A DNA stretch of 64,000 bases. It comes from Acholoe squamosa (Eukaryota > Annelida > Polychaeta > Phyllodocida > Polynoidae). The stretch lies in the NCBI GenBank assembly GCA_949317995.1, contig OX439050.1:47059777-47123776 (forward strand). Reading direction: 5' to 3'. Position numbers and translations under genes: made by a program. Shown in pieces: positions 11,101 to 23,100 of the stretch; the stretch's first letter is position 1; the number at the start of each line of letters is the position of its first letter. The notes beneath the pieces were generated by a model. The model worked only from the letters and a program-made list of their open reading frames with translations. It did no database searches and was not told the DNA's origin.

Positions 11101-14100
11101 CGGCTGTTTTAGGTTTGAAGGTGCTCCAATCTGGAGAAATTGGCATGTCACAACAGACATAAAGTAACATCCTCTTGACGAGGGTAGAGACCAACGGGTT
11201 TGATAGCGGCAGTTCCTTGTGGACTGCGGGGTCATTCAGGTAATATGCTAAATGTCTAGAAGTCATATTGAAGACCAAATTTTGGTGGTGTACAATGAGC
11301 TGCCTAAACTCAAAAATGTCTCTTCCTTCTTTCAATAATCCAACCGGTCCCAGGAGGTCGTAGATTGTCCAATTTTCACTGAAGAGAAGTTTTAATTTGA
11401 GTAAGCTACTTTTTTGAATAAGCTGTAAACCATACAGAGGGGTGAGTATAGGGGCACAAACAATTGAGTCAGGTATGGGGCGCGAAGTGAACAATCAAAC
11501 TTTTTACAGGTATTCTAGTACTCACACTGCCATTGGTTAATAGAGGTACCTGGGTAGCATGACATCAGATTATGTCATTGACCATATAAGAACGACTGAT
11601 AAAACTAGTACTGGTTAATGGGCACATAGGACAGGCCTACCTGGGCTTATTGCACGTCGTAAACGCCATGGTGATCCCTGGTCCAGGCACTTGTTCACTT
11701 GGAACGCTGATATGGTGTGATCTGGGTGATATTGTGGAGTGGCTAAGGTGGGGGTGGGCTAAGGCTTATAAACCCATCCGTGAGGGTGGCTATTTCTCAC
11801 TTTTGGATATCCCTATAGTGGTATGTCTTGCCCTAAAAAGGCTGGGCCTGATTCTATTGGATGGCTGCAGTTTGGGCATATGTCCCTTATGCAAATTTGG
11901 AACCTATACCCCGGTAATAAGCTTATAATTGGAATTCCTGGGGTCAGGTTTGAGATAAGGCGGGAGTGGAGAGGTCAGTTCACATGTCTAAAAATTTGCT
12001 GACCATGAATACATGTGTGTGAGAAACATCATGCCTGGGGTACCGAGCTGCTCTTAATTGACAGCTCATAAATATGGGGTTCTACCTGTATCAGCGCCCT
12101 CGTGCTAAACAGAGGTACAAACATGGGTGGGCATGGGGGAATACGAGCACCTACAATAGGCGTGTCAACTGGTAAATAGGAGCCCTGAAAAGCTATCTAG
12201 CCGGTGTATGCATGATTTTTCTTTAAATGAAAAACATGTACCAGAGGATACACTGCTGCCGTGGGCAATTTATGTGGCTACCTAACCATAGCTGGACAAA
12301 ATTGTGTGCATATGCTGCCCTTGAGTGGTTGACAGTGCGGCTGGTTGAAGGGTTTGATCCTGGGATCAAACAGTGTATAATTGGGCTCATTGGGCCTTTG
12401 ATAAATAATTTAAAGGAAAAATAAAATTGGTTTGAGAAAAACGAGATATATATAATAAAAGGATAAATATAAAAACAAAAGGCGTGCGAGGTGATAAGTT
12501 AAGAGGTGAGTGTTAGTAAATCTTCAAAGAAGAGAAAAAGGGGGTACCTGATGATATGGGGTGCCGCTGAGGGAATTTGTTATCATCAGGTCGGGGCTTT
12601 GAGGTCGGTGGTCACATGTGTAGGGTGGGTAATTGGGCCTAGGTGTGTGTGAGTGCGGGTGTCCCTGTAGATAGCAGGGGTGTGGCACGTGGCCTGAGTG
12701 TGGGCCAACAGCCGTGGTGAGTGTTGGTATGTGTGTGTGTATGGGGGGGGGTCGGGGTTGAGGGGTGTTTCTGTGTGTGGGGGGGGGGGTATTTGTGCTT
12801 TCTCTATATGTGATTTCAACGAAATTTCATTGCTTCCTTTTCTTTGCCCTTTTCTTGGGTGATGGGGCAAAGGTGATGATACCTTTCTTTGCCGGCCTTC
12901 CTCTCTTTTTCTTGAGGGGAGGAGCTGGTGTATTGGTATCAGCAATTATGCTTGAATCAGGGTCGAAGAGAGTTTGTACAGGACCAGTCTGGAGCCTTTT
13001 TATGATGGCTTTGGCGCTGGCTCTAGTAATTGGTCTTCTCAGCCTGGACACATGTACTGCCTTTTTGAAGACATGTCCATCCTGCAACCTTTTTAAAATT
13101 GCAGTTACTGATGAGGTCATCTTAACTATGATGTAAGGGCCAGAGTATGTGGGTTGCAGCTTTTTGGTGGTGTGTTTCACCAGGAGGTTAGGTATATGTA
13201 AGTACACCAACTGACCGGTATTGAAGGTGGCTACCTCTGCAGAGGCGTCATGCTTGGCCTTCATCTTTTTGTGGGCCTTTATCATGCTCTCTGCTGCCTT
13301 CATTTGAATTTCATCCCTGAGATTTAATAAATGAGTGGCTACATTTTCTTTTTGTGCCGGGTCAACATCTTCTGTTGCTGTGATCAGTGCTAATGCAGCC
13401 TCTGTGGGTAGATGGGTTTGTTTTCCAAATACCAGGAGATTGGGTGAGTAACCCAAGGCACTGGAGACTGTGTTATTCATGCTAAAAATCACAGCTTGGA
13501 GGAAAGTCGACCAATGTTTTTGTGATTTAGACACAAAGGCTCTGAGGGATGATTCTATTGTCTGGTGTTGGCGTTCACATAGACCTTGAGATCTGGACCA
13601 GTGTGCGCTCCCTGTGACATGCTTAATACCAAATTTATTGCAGAAGAGGGCAAAGAATTTTGAAGTGTATTGTTTAGCATTGTCAGTGTTTAAAACTGAG
13701 GGAGTGCCATGGATGCAGATCACTCTCTGAAAGAAACCAAGGGCTACCTCAGCGCTTGTGTTGTCTTCTGTGCACCATGCTGTTACATGTCTAGTGGCGT
13801 GATCTGTGACCACATGTATGTGGTGGGATCCATTAACAGCCTTGTTAAATGGTCCTATTGTATCCATGGTGACATGAGAGTAGGCTGTGAGTACAGGTTC
13901 ACGGAGTGTCATTGGTGATTTTAGGTTTTTCGGCCTCTTTTTGGTGGTAAGGCATGTGTGACATGTGCCACAGTAATCAAACACCTGTTTGAACATTGAG
14001 CGCCAATAGTACCGTGACCTGATAGCTGCATATGTTTTCATTGAACCCAAGTGCCCTCCTAATGGGGAGCAGTGTGTGGATTCAATTAATGATTCTGCCC

Positions 14101-17100
14101 ACTTTTCTGGAATCACAATTTGAAGGGAGGGGTCTAGGGATTTACCCATGACTGTGTCAGTGATTCTGAAAAGTACCTCATCTAGTATGATGAACTGATC
14201 ATGATTGGCTAAAATCTGATTTGTCAAGCCTTGATCTGGTGGCAACTTTCCATCCTGAATGTAATTTAGCATTGATGAAGCAAAAAGATCTTCTTTTTGT
14301 GCTTTAATCAATACTTCTCTAGAGGGTGTGAGTGAGGGGTGCTTGCAAATTTTGGTGATAGCCCTCTCAGCCAAAGGTAACACTTTGTGTGACAGCTTGG
14401 CGCGTCTGGCATTGGCTGCCTTAACTGATACCCTGGGTGACCTAGACTTGGGAGGTCGACCTCTTGGCCTTGAACCAGCTGGCTTGACCTTTGTGGGTCG
14501 GCCTTGTTTGTTTACAGCGGTTCTGGACCGTGATTGGCTGGGGGCTGGGGGTGTGTCTTCCTGGGAGTTCTGTGACTGTGCCCTGGTCAAGACGCACAGC
14601 TCCGTTGGCGCTGCTAGTGAAGCTAAGTGGTTTCTTTCAGAGCTATTTTTCTTTGCAATTACACCTTTGGGTGGTTTGCCTGTGCTTCCCCAGATTTTAC
14701 CTCCTTTTAGAATTGATCTAGGGGGTCCCATCTGGATTGGGTTCTTGGGTACTGGCTCGTTGGACCTAAAGACTTTGGTCATGGAGATATCAGAGAAAGT
14801 TAATTTCTTGGGGGGGAGAATAATTTTCCCCTGGGATCTAATTGGCACTGGGTCATCAGAGCTGGGTGGGTAGGATCTCCTGGATAGGAAATCTGCCACA
14901 AAATTTGCTCTGCCTTGCAGATACTTCACCTCAAAGTCGTAAGACATGACTGTGTCTACCCACCTGGCTAGTCTCCCATTAGTAATGTTCTCTTTTTTAT
15001 TAAAAAGGGAGACCAGGGCAGTGTGGTCTGAGTACACTTTGAAGTGGGCTCCATCCACATAATGGTGGAACTTTTTAACTGCAAAGACGATGCCTAGAAG
15101 TTCTTTGTCTGTTATTCCATATCTCGTCTCCTGTGGTGTCAAACCTCTACCTGCAAATTCAATTGGTCTATAGAAACCATTTTCATCTACCTGTGTGATC
15201 ACAGCTCCCAAGCTATAGTTGCTTGAGTCTGTAAATATGACAAATGGCTTGCTGTAGTCAGGGAATTTGAGGACAGCTTCAGTGCAAATTGAAGCTTTGA
15301 TTTTCTCAAAGGCGCGCTGGCAACTAGTGGTCCATTTAAAGGTCCCTTTGGTGGCTTCATATAGAGGTGCCATTATGTGGGCAAAACCTTTAATAAACCT
15401 TTTGTAGAATTGTGCCATGCCATTGAAACATCTAAGGTCGTGGATGTTTTTAGGTGGAGGGAAGGTTTTGACTGGCCAGATTTTGTCTGGGGAAGGTGAC
15501 ACACCGTGTTGATCTAGAGAAAATCCCAAGAAATCCATCTTGGTTGTGCCGAATTCACATTTTTCTGATTTCAGTTTGATATTTCCCTTGATGAAAAGTT
15601 TGAGTACCTCATCTAGGTCCTGCAGGTGTCTTTCCCAGGTGGGGCTATAAATAGCCACATCGTCAACATATGCTACTGCATTTCTGTACTTGCATTTCAT
15701 GAGCAATTGCTCCATGACATTCATGAAAGACAAACCTGAGGTTTTGAGTCCCATTGGGAGAACTTTGGCCATGTATCTGGTTCCATTGGCTGAAAAGGTG
15801 GTAATAGGCCTAGATTCTTCCGCCAGGGGAATTTGATGGTAGGCACTATATACATCTAATTTTGAGAAATATTTTGCACCTGTTCTGCCAACTTGTTGCA
15901 TGAGGTCGTCTGCTCTGGGGAATTGGTAGGAAAAAGATTTGAGGTTTTGATTAACCCATCTGTAATCCACTACCACTCTCCAGCCTGAGGCTACAGATCT
16001 GTCTCCCTGAGGTTTGGGTACTAAGAAAGCTGGTGAATTCCATTCACAGGGCTTGGTACATTCCTCAATGATTCCCTGTTTTAAATGTTTATTTAGGAGC
16101 TCTCTTTGGAAAATTTCTTTATGAGGGGACATTCTGTATGAGGGCCTGTTGCAGGGCTTGAAATCTGGAATTAATTCCAGCTTGACCTCATTCTCAGTGT
16201 TGGAGCCAATGGCGCTGTCATCAATCACAAAAGCCTGCCTATTCTGTTCAACAATTTTACGCACCTGCGTTTTTTGAGTCTCAGTGAGCTGCTCACAAAT
16301 TTTGTATTGTAGGGGTTCATTACCCTTGGGAAATTGCTCCAGGGGGTCTTCACCACAATTTATTGGAAAAAGCTCGCTGGCAGGTGAGACATGGTTCAGT
16401 GAATGATGAGTGTCCAGGGGGCCTATTGGTATAGCCTTTTTCATGTTGAAAGGTTTGAAAATACCTAGAGGTGTGTGTTTCTTCTTTAAATGCAAAGGAA
16501 AATCATTTGGATTTGCCACAGTTACCGGTATTAATTTTGCACTAGTCTTGGGTTTAACCAAGGCGTGCTTAATCAAGAAAGGTAGGGCTGGTTTGATATT
16601 TTCAGTGATGCCTGTCAATTTATTTAAATTTTCTGAACCGTTGACAATAGCATTGAGAGTGGTTTCAGAGTTTGGTGGTATTGTGATATTTTCAGCAGGC
16701 CTGATTGTGTTTATGGAGGGAAGCTTGGGGCCAAAACTAAGCTTAGCTTTGTACTTGGTCATGAAGTTTACTCCAAGAATGATGGGGTGATTTAATTTTG
16801 GTACAACATGTAATCTTGTAACAAATTCTTTGCCTTCAATTAGGAAGCTGAGTGTAATGGCATGGTTTACCTGTACTGTGGATCTGTCTGCTAGGAGGAC
16901 ATTCATACGTGAGCGTCTTCCATGTTTAAAGTTTGGGGTGTGTATTACCTTATCTGCCATTTTTTGACTGATAAAAGATAGGGATGCTCCAGAGTCTACC
17001 AAAGCTCTATAGGGGTGGTCATTTATGTCGACAAAGACTGCACCTTTAGTTAACTCGGTATTAATGCGAGAGACCTTACCTTGCTGCCCATACTTATCTG

Positions 17101-20100
17101 ACTTGATTCTCAGTTGAAGCCGTGCCACTCTGCTACTGCTGTCCTCGTAACAGTCTTCGCTGTCTGAAGAGGAACTGTCACCAAAATCCAGGTTGTTGTC
17201 CTTGGAAAAATCCATTTTTGGCCGCTGTAGGGAGTTGATTTCTGCATCACTTTGAATATCAGTTGGGTGGTGGCTGGCGGGGGGCGTTCCAGATTTCATA
17301 TCCACTGTGGTGGGGGCGGGGTGGTTTGGTGCTTTGCATCCTTCCCCTGAAACCTATTCTTCGTCATCATAGTCTGTGTCTTCATCAATGAAGTCTTCAT
17401 CACCATCGTTGTGATCATGATTGTCTTCATCAATGTTATGTAGGTCAGCGTTGCCCTCAAGTTCCGTCGGATCACTTTCATTGTTATTCCTGGGGAATCT
17501 GCTGGGTGTGGGGTCTCTGGTCCTCCTATTCTGGTAAGGGGGACTATTGCTGTTTATGATATCAGCCTCATGTGTGACCTTTTTAAAGGAAACCTGTTTA
17601 TTGTTTGCTGGGGCTGTGGCCACTGTGATGACTATTTTGTTGTCATCCCTGGAGGTAGGATTTCTGGAGGCGCTTTGTGATCTAGCTCTTTGCTGAGGTG
17701 GTTTATTTCTTCCTCCAGAAGCATCCTGAGACCTTGACCTTCTGAACCTTCTGTAATTGGGGTCAGATTGGTTGCTGGAGCCGTTTTGGGTCCTGGTCTC
17801 ATACTGCCTGTTGTAGTTGCCACTGGGGTACCTGTCATACTTTTTATTGTTGGAGTATTGGTTTTCCTTTCTGGGTGTGCCACTATTGTTTTTGTTACTG
17901 TTCATGGCACAGAGGTCTGCTTGTTGGGTCCCAGCCATGGCCATTTTATGTGCTTCTATGCGCAATTCCTGTGTAAGGGCCATTTTTTCTGCATCAGCTA
18001 TGGTTTTGGGCATGTCAGGGAGGATTACTGATTTAATTTGAGGCTTAAGCCCATTAATTAGGTAATCCACTTGAACTGACTCCTCCAGGTTGCTGTTTGC
18101 CAAGAGCAGGGTCATGTCTTCTAAGTACTGTTCCACTGTCTCATCTGGCTGTTGTGTCCTGTTTCTATAACCTTTGCTGATGGTTGCAGGGTCCGGGGTG
18201 CCAAAACGCTTCAGGAAGGCTGCATATACTGCCTCATTGTCATACATGATGGGCTTCTCAAAAATATTGGCGAAGAACCATTGAGCTGCCCTGCCCTTTA
18301 GGAAGGTGTATAGGCAGGAGGCGTGCAGGTGTTGGTGGCGGGGGTATACATTCCTGATCCAGAACTTAAATTCTGTGATGAATTTGGCGGCAGACCTGTA
18401 CTCAGTTGGTTTGTCAAATGTCTCAGGCTTATTAAAAGAGCTGAGTTGGGCTGAGGAGAGTTTGTCATCACTCAAAGTCATTTGACCCAAACCGCTGGCG
18501 ATGTGAGATTGGCCTATCATTGGTATCATAGGGGTGGAGTGGTCGTATGCCTGGCGGTGTCCTGTTGGATGTGCACCTGTGCTTTGGGAATACAGGGTTT
18601 GCATGGGTATAGGCATGTTGCTGGGTGTACGAGCATGAGCAGGGATATAGATACTACCTGCCACTGTACCTAATGTGTTAGCATTGGCCTGCACTGGGGT
18701 GGTGGCTGGAGCTGCCATCTGGTGAGTAGCGGAGACACTAGGAATATCGTCTCGGGTCGACCTGTGTGAGGTGGGCGTGGCACCCAATAAACCAGCTGGA
18801 GTGTTGTTCTGGAAGGTGCTGGGTGGGCTTAACCTTATGTCATTGCCAGCATGTTGGAAACCTGGCATGGTAGGTGCACTGGGGGTCTGTGAGGCATGAG
18901 GTATACCCAAGTTTGCCGGTGAGGAGTGGGCAGGAGGGGGCTGGAGTGGGGGCCTGTGGCCATAAACTGAGCAAATCTCTCTCCTAACATCATCCATGTT
19001 CCTGTTGATGCGCTCAGAGATATCTGCTGCCATCATTTCAGATCTCCTCAGGACATCTGCATTATCTTCTGCAGCTCTCCTGTGTGATTGTATCAAGTCG
19101 CGCTCCATCTGAGCCCTCCAGGTGTCCATGTTGTCTAACCTGTCGTTGACCCTGTTTAGATGGCTGGTGTGCTCCTGGCCTACCCTTTGGATTTCAGCTG
19201 ATAGGAGATTAATCTGGCCAGTCAGTAAATTGCTTAAGGAATCACTGACTGCCTGTGTACATTCTCTTACCAGATTCCTGGCCAGGTCGTCCTGATCATA
19301 CCTGGGAGGATGTGTAGTGGGTGTCCTGCTGTCCATCCTGCCTCTGCGTAGGTGAGGGAAGGTGATTTCAGGATCGTCCTCAGAGGTTAGGCTGTCTTCT
19401 GAGGTGCAGTATGGGGTGGCTCTTCTCCTGAAGATCTGGGAGGTGGCTCCTATAGCACCTGCTACTGCTGAGTCTATGCTCCTCAATACCCTATAGTAGG
19501 GGGGTGTCTGCCTTCTAAGAGGTGAGGTAGACTGTGCCCTCCTTCTCCTGGGGCTAGGTAGGGGTGTATAGTCTGAAGAGGTGGCCCCTGTGTCCAGGTT
19601 TGGGGTATTGAGAGTGTTTGGTGGTGTTGGGGTAGCCTCAGGGGTCGGGGTATTTAGATATGACCTGAAGGGGTCACTAGATGTGGTGGCGTCAGGCCAC
19701 TGCTCCTCTAGTATTCTATTAATGCGACCTAAAAATGCTGAGGGACTTTCACCACACTGTGTACTGTGAGTGTTGGGGGCTGGTGCCTCCTGAGCTCTAT
19801 TTGTCCTTACTGATCTCCACCTATTGATAGCTGATCTTATCCTTTGTCTCCAGAGATCAGATTCAGGTGGTAATGTAGGGTCAGGGGGAATATAACTGTC
19901 CCAGGTGAGTTCAGAAGGGTTGGGGTGTGTAAAACCAGCTGGGGGTGAGGTGGTGTCTGTACCGGTAGCAGGCTGCCGAGGTAATGTAGGTATGCTTTCT
20001 AAGGCGGCCTGTAATCGTGGTGACCTGGGCTCTAGGTGTGAGTCTAGGTCTAAGTGGCTTGGTGAAGCTACAGGTGTAGATGATGTTTCACCTGGTAGAC

Positions 20101-23100
20101 CAGCAAGTCTTAGGACTGGGGATTCAGCACTTGAAAAACCAGGTAAAGTCAGATTAAGTTCTGGTGCCTGTGATGTGAGTGGGGTGCTGGTCTGTGTACC
20201 GGTATTATTGTCATCAATTGTTGATGAAAAAGTTTTGTTTCTACTCACAGGTGTTGGCTTGGGTGTTAGAAATGATGGTGGTAGGATTGGATCCAACAGA
20301 AAGGCGTCAGGTGACGAGTCAGATGACGGAACAGTCTGCTGCTGGTCTGGGGCTGCTGCTGGTGCTGCTGCTGCTGCTACTGCTGGTGGGGGCGCGTCTA
20401 GCCCTGGGGATGTAACGGCATCTTCTGTAAATGGCTCTTTGGTTGTTGTCTCACTTTGATTCATGGCTCATGAGAGGTGAAAACAATGGGACGTTACAAA
20501 TAGGGTTCTCCACCATTGTCAATGTCTCGTTACATGTCATGAAGTGAGGTAACAGGAGTCCAGACAATTCAGTTGATGATCCAGCTTTATTGTAAGATTG
20601 GCATGATGAGTAACTGATACAGTGTACAATATAGTACTCGCCAGTCTGACCAAGCTATATCCTAAGCCAAGGCACCTGAGTGTCGTAGGGTCTAGGTTGG
20701 AGAAGAATAAGATGCTGAGGCTTGATCCTGACTAGGTTATATAGTCAGGAGCAAGCCCAGATGACGTCGTGTCTATTTCTGTACTTTCTATTTTTAGTAT
20801 AGGGAGCGACTCAAATATGCTGAGTCGGTGGTTCTGCTCAGTCCCAATCTGTGGTAGGAGGGGTGAGCTGCTCCTATTGGCTAGGTGAATCTAAAAAATA
20901 GTTGAGTTCTCCAGTGGGGGATCCACAGGAGGGAGCCTGGGGATTTCCCACTGGAGGAGGGCAGGTGTGAACTCTTCACCCTGCCAAGCTAAAAATAGGT
21001 TGACCTTGGTTTGAACTAGGGGGTAGCTTGGCCAGTTTGGTTTGAGTATGTCGTTCATAATTATAATACGTAGAATAGTCCATTGACACACCCCTTCCCC
21101 TCAAGATGGGTCAAAAGATTTTATGCCCCCCCCCTGTTAATGAATAATGACCACTCCCCAGAATAGGTAGGGATGTTTTTTGACCCCTTGACATAAATCG
21201 ACTCTCCAGGTTTATAAAACCTACATGTCAATTGTCATAGGGGAAGAAGGGCGGGGGGGGGGGCTCTTATTAGCGCCTCCCACGCCGCGTAGCGGCGGTA
21301 CCGCGAAGCGGTACGGGAGTGCGCTATGATGATTTCATTTGCCCCATGTGATGAGGTCTCACAATACAAAATAACAGTGGGAGGCGTTTTTTTACGCGGT
21401 CACAACGGCATTTCTTGTTTAGAGAGCATCGTGAGGGTTGACAGTCAAATTCTAGGTAGCTAAGGACCTGGCAAAGGGTCAAATTACATAGGTTATATAC
21501 TAGAAAAAGTCACCTTTTGCTGATTTATTTTCTAATATTGGGATTTAAAAATATTGCATTAAGTATGTGGTGTAGATTTCAGATTCTGTAATGCATTTTG
21601 CCGAAGGTGGTCTAGATCTTTTCTGATGAGGGTTTTAACACCATATATCCCCATGTTCTAGGCACAGCCCTAAAGTCTGTCTGCTGAAAAGAAATGACTT
21701 CTCAAATTTGAATACATTTTGCAGCTATTGAAGGTGCTAACTACACACAAAGTGGATGAAAAGGAGCTGCATGGGTTTAAGGTGTCAACACGTGCCCTCG
21801 AGCAGCTCACTGCACAAGAGATCCGTGACCTGCGACTCGTTTTTGACGTCTTCGATATGCAAGGCAAAGGGTAAGCGCTCTTGCATGTACTACAGTGTAC
21901 TATTTCTGGGGTCTCGTGATGTGCACAAAGCTGTCCTCTGAACTTGAATTTCACTGAGTACCACAGATAAGCACTGGTGACTGAGAACTTAAATCCTCCC
22001 ACATGCTGATTACTAATTTGGAGCAGTCCATATCTCAATGATCGGGTAGTATCTGATCAGTTTCAACATGCCAACAGGTACTAAGTATGCACAGATTAGT
22101 CAAGTCACAGACATGATTATTTTTAAAGATAGCCGTTCTCCAAGTTTTTTTTGTTTGTTTTTCTTGTGTGATTTGTAGAGAATATTTCATACCACAACAT
22201 TGATAATCTCGGGGATCTTAGAGAGGGGGAGAGATCGTCAAGAGGACCCCCGGGATAGGACCCACATCAGACAACTCTAAAATGCACTTGAACTTCAGGT
22301 GATGAGTCAATAATGATTCTGAGATGACATGTACTAATTCACCTTACAGGTATATTGGCCCTAACGAGGTGCGGAAAGCTATGAAGGCCCTGGGATTTAA
22401 GGTGAGCAGAGACCAGGCCAGGCAACTCATACAGGACGCCAGCCTCAGGAGCGGAGGGTAAGGCAACAACTACAGGCCTTGTTACTGAAGTAGGGGCATT
22501 ATAATGTCCCTATTATCGTCGTATCTGACCATATGAGTAATAAAGTATTGATATACCGATACCAAACTGTCACTTTTAATCACTGTATATTGAATAAGCG
22601 CCTGTGTATAAAAGGACCAGGGGCGGTTATTCGCAATAATAGTCATTAATTAAACAAAGGTGCAATAAATTTGGCCAACAGCTAATTAATACCGAAAGGC
22701 CAAGCGCAATTAAACATTATGTCATTGAGTGTATAAATTTAGATATATGTACTGAAACGGATAATAATTGTTCATTTTTCTGTACCTTTCAGGGTGATCG
22801 ACTTTAATGAATTCCTTGATGTTATCATTGACCGACAAGGGGACTCTAGGGACATATATGAAGAGATCATGCAAGGTTTTAAGATGTTTGACTATGGTGA
22901 GTTTAATACATGCACCATTCATAATCTGCAATAATTGTGTACTTCTTCCGCTGAACGCTACTCCTTCTGAATGCTCTCATTAAAATATCTTCATATTCCA
23001 AAGCCACCGCTAGTAGGCAAACAAAGATTCATCGCTTCTCATTTTAATTTGACACATATTTTTATTGTGTCTTATTTCAGAAAGGACCGGTAAAATTTCA

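Larger units (their letters stand above)
3185..21088 (-). mobile_element. 17.9-kb env-bearing Ty3/gypsy-type LTR retroelement (complex, intact)
   Basis: Two 572-bp LTRs that appear identical by eye begin TGTCAATG and end CATTGACA, and CACC flanks both ends (3181-3184 and 21089-21092), a 4-bp target duplication. Reading on the minus strand the order is 5' LTR, primer-binding site, gag, a UAG, pol (protease, RT, RNase H, integrase), an accessory frame, an env-like frame, a long 3' region with a Cys-rich accessory frame, a purine tract, and 3' LTR. Pol order and motifs place it with Ty3/gypsy (Metaviridae). At about 17.9 kb it is far above the usual 5-10 kb. Identical LTRs and open frames imply a recent insertion. 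It lies antisense to the host gene inside intron 1. Confidence 0.93.

Noticed and set aside
19905-20459. 184-codon plus-strand frame
   Set aside because: It is antisense to gag of the large element; low-complexity Pro/Ser/Thr codons leave the opposite strand open by chance.
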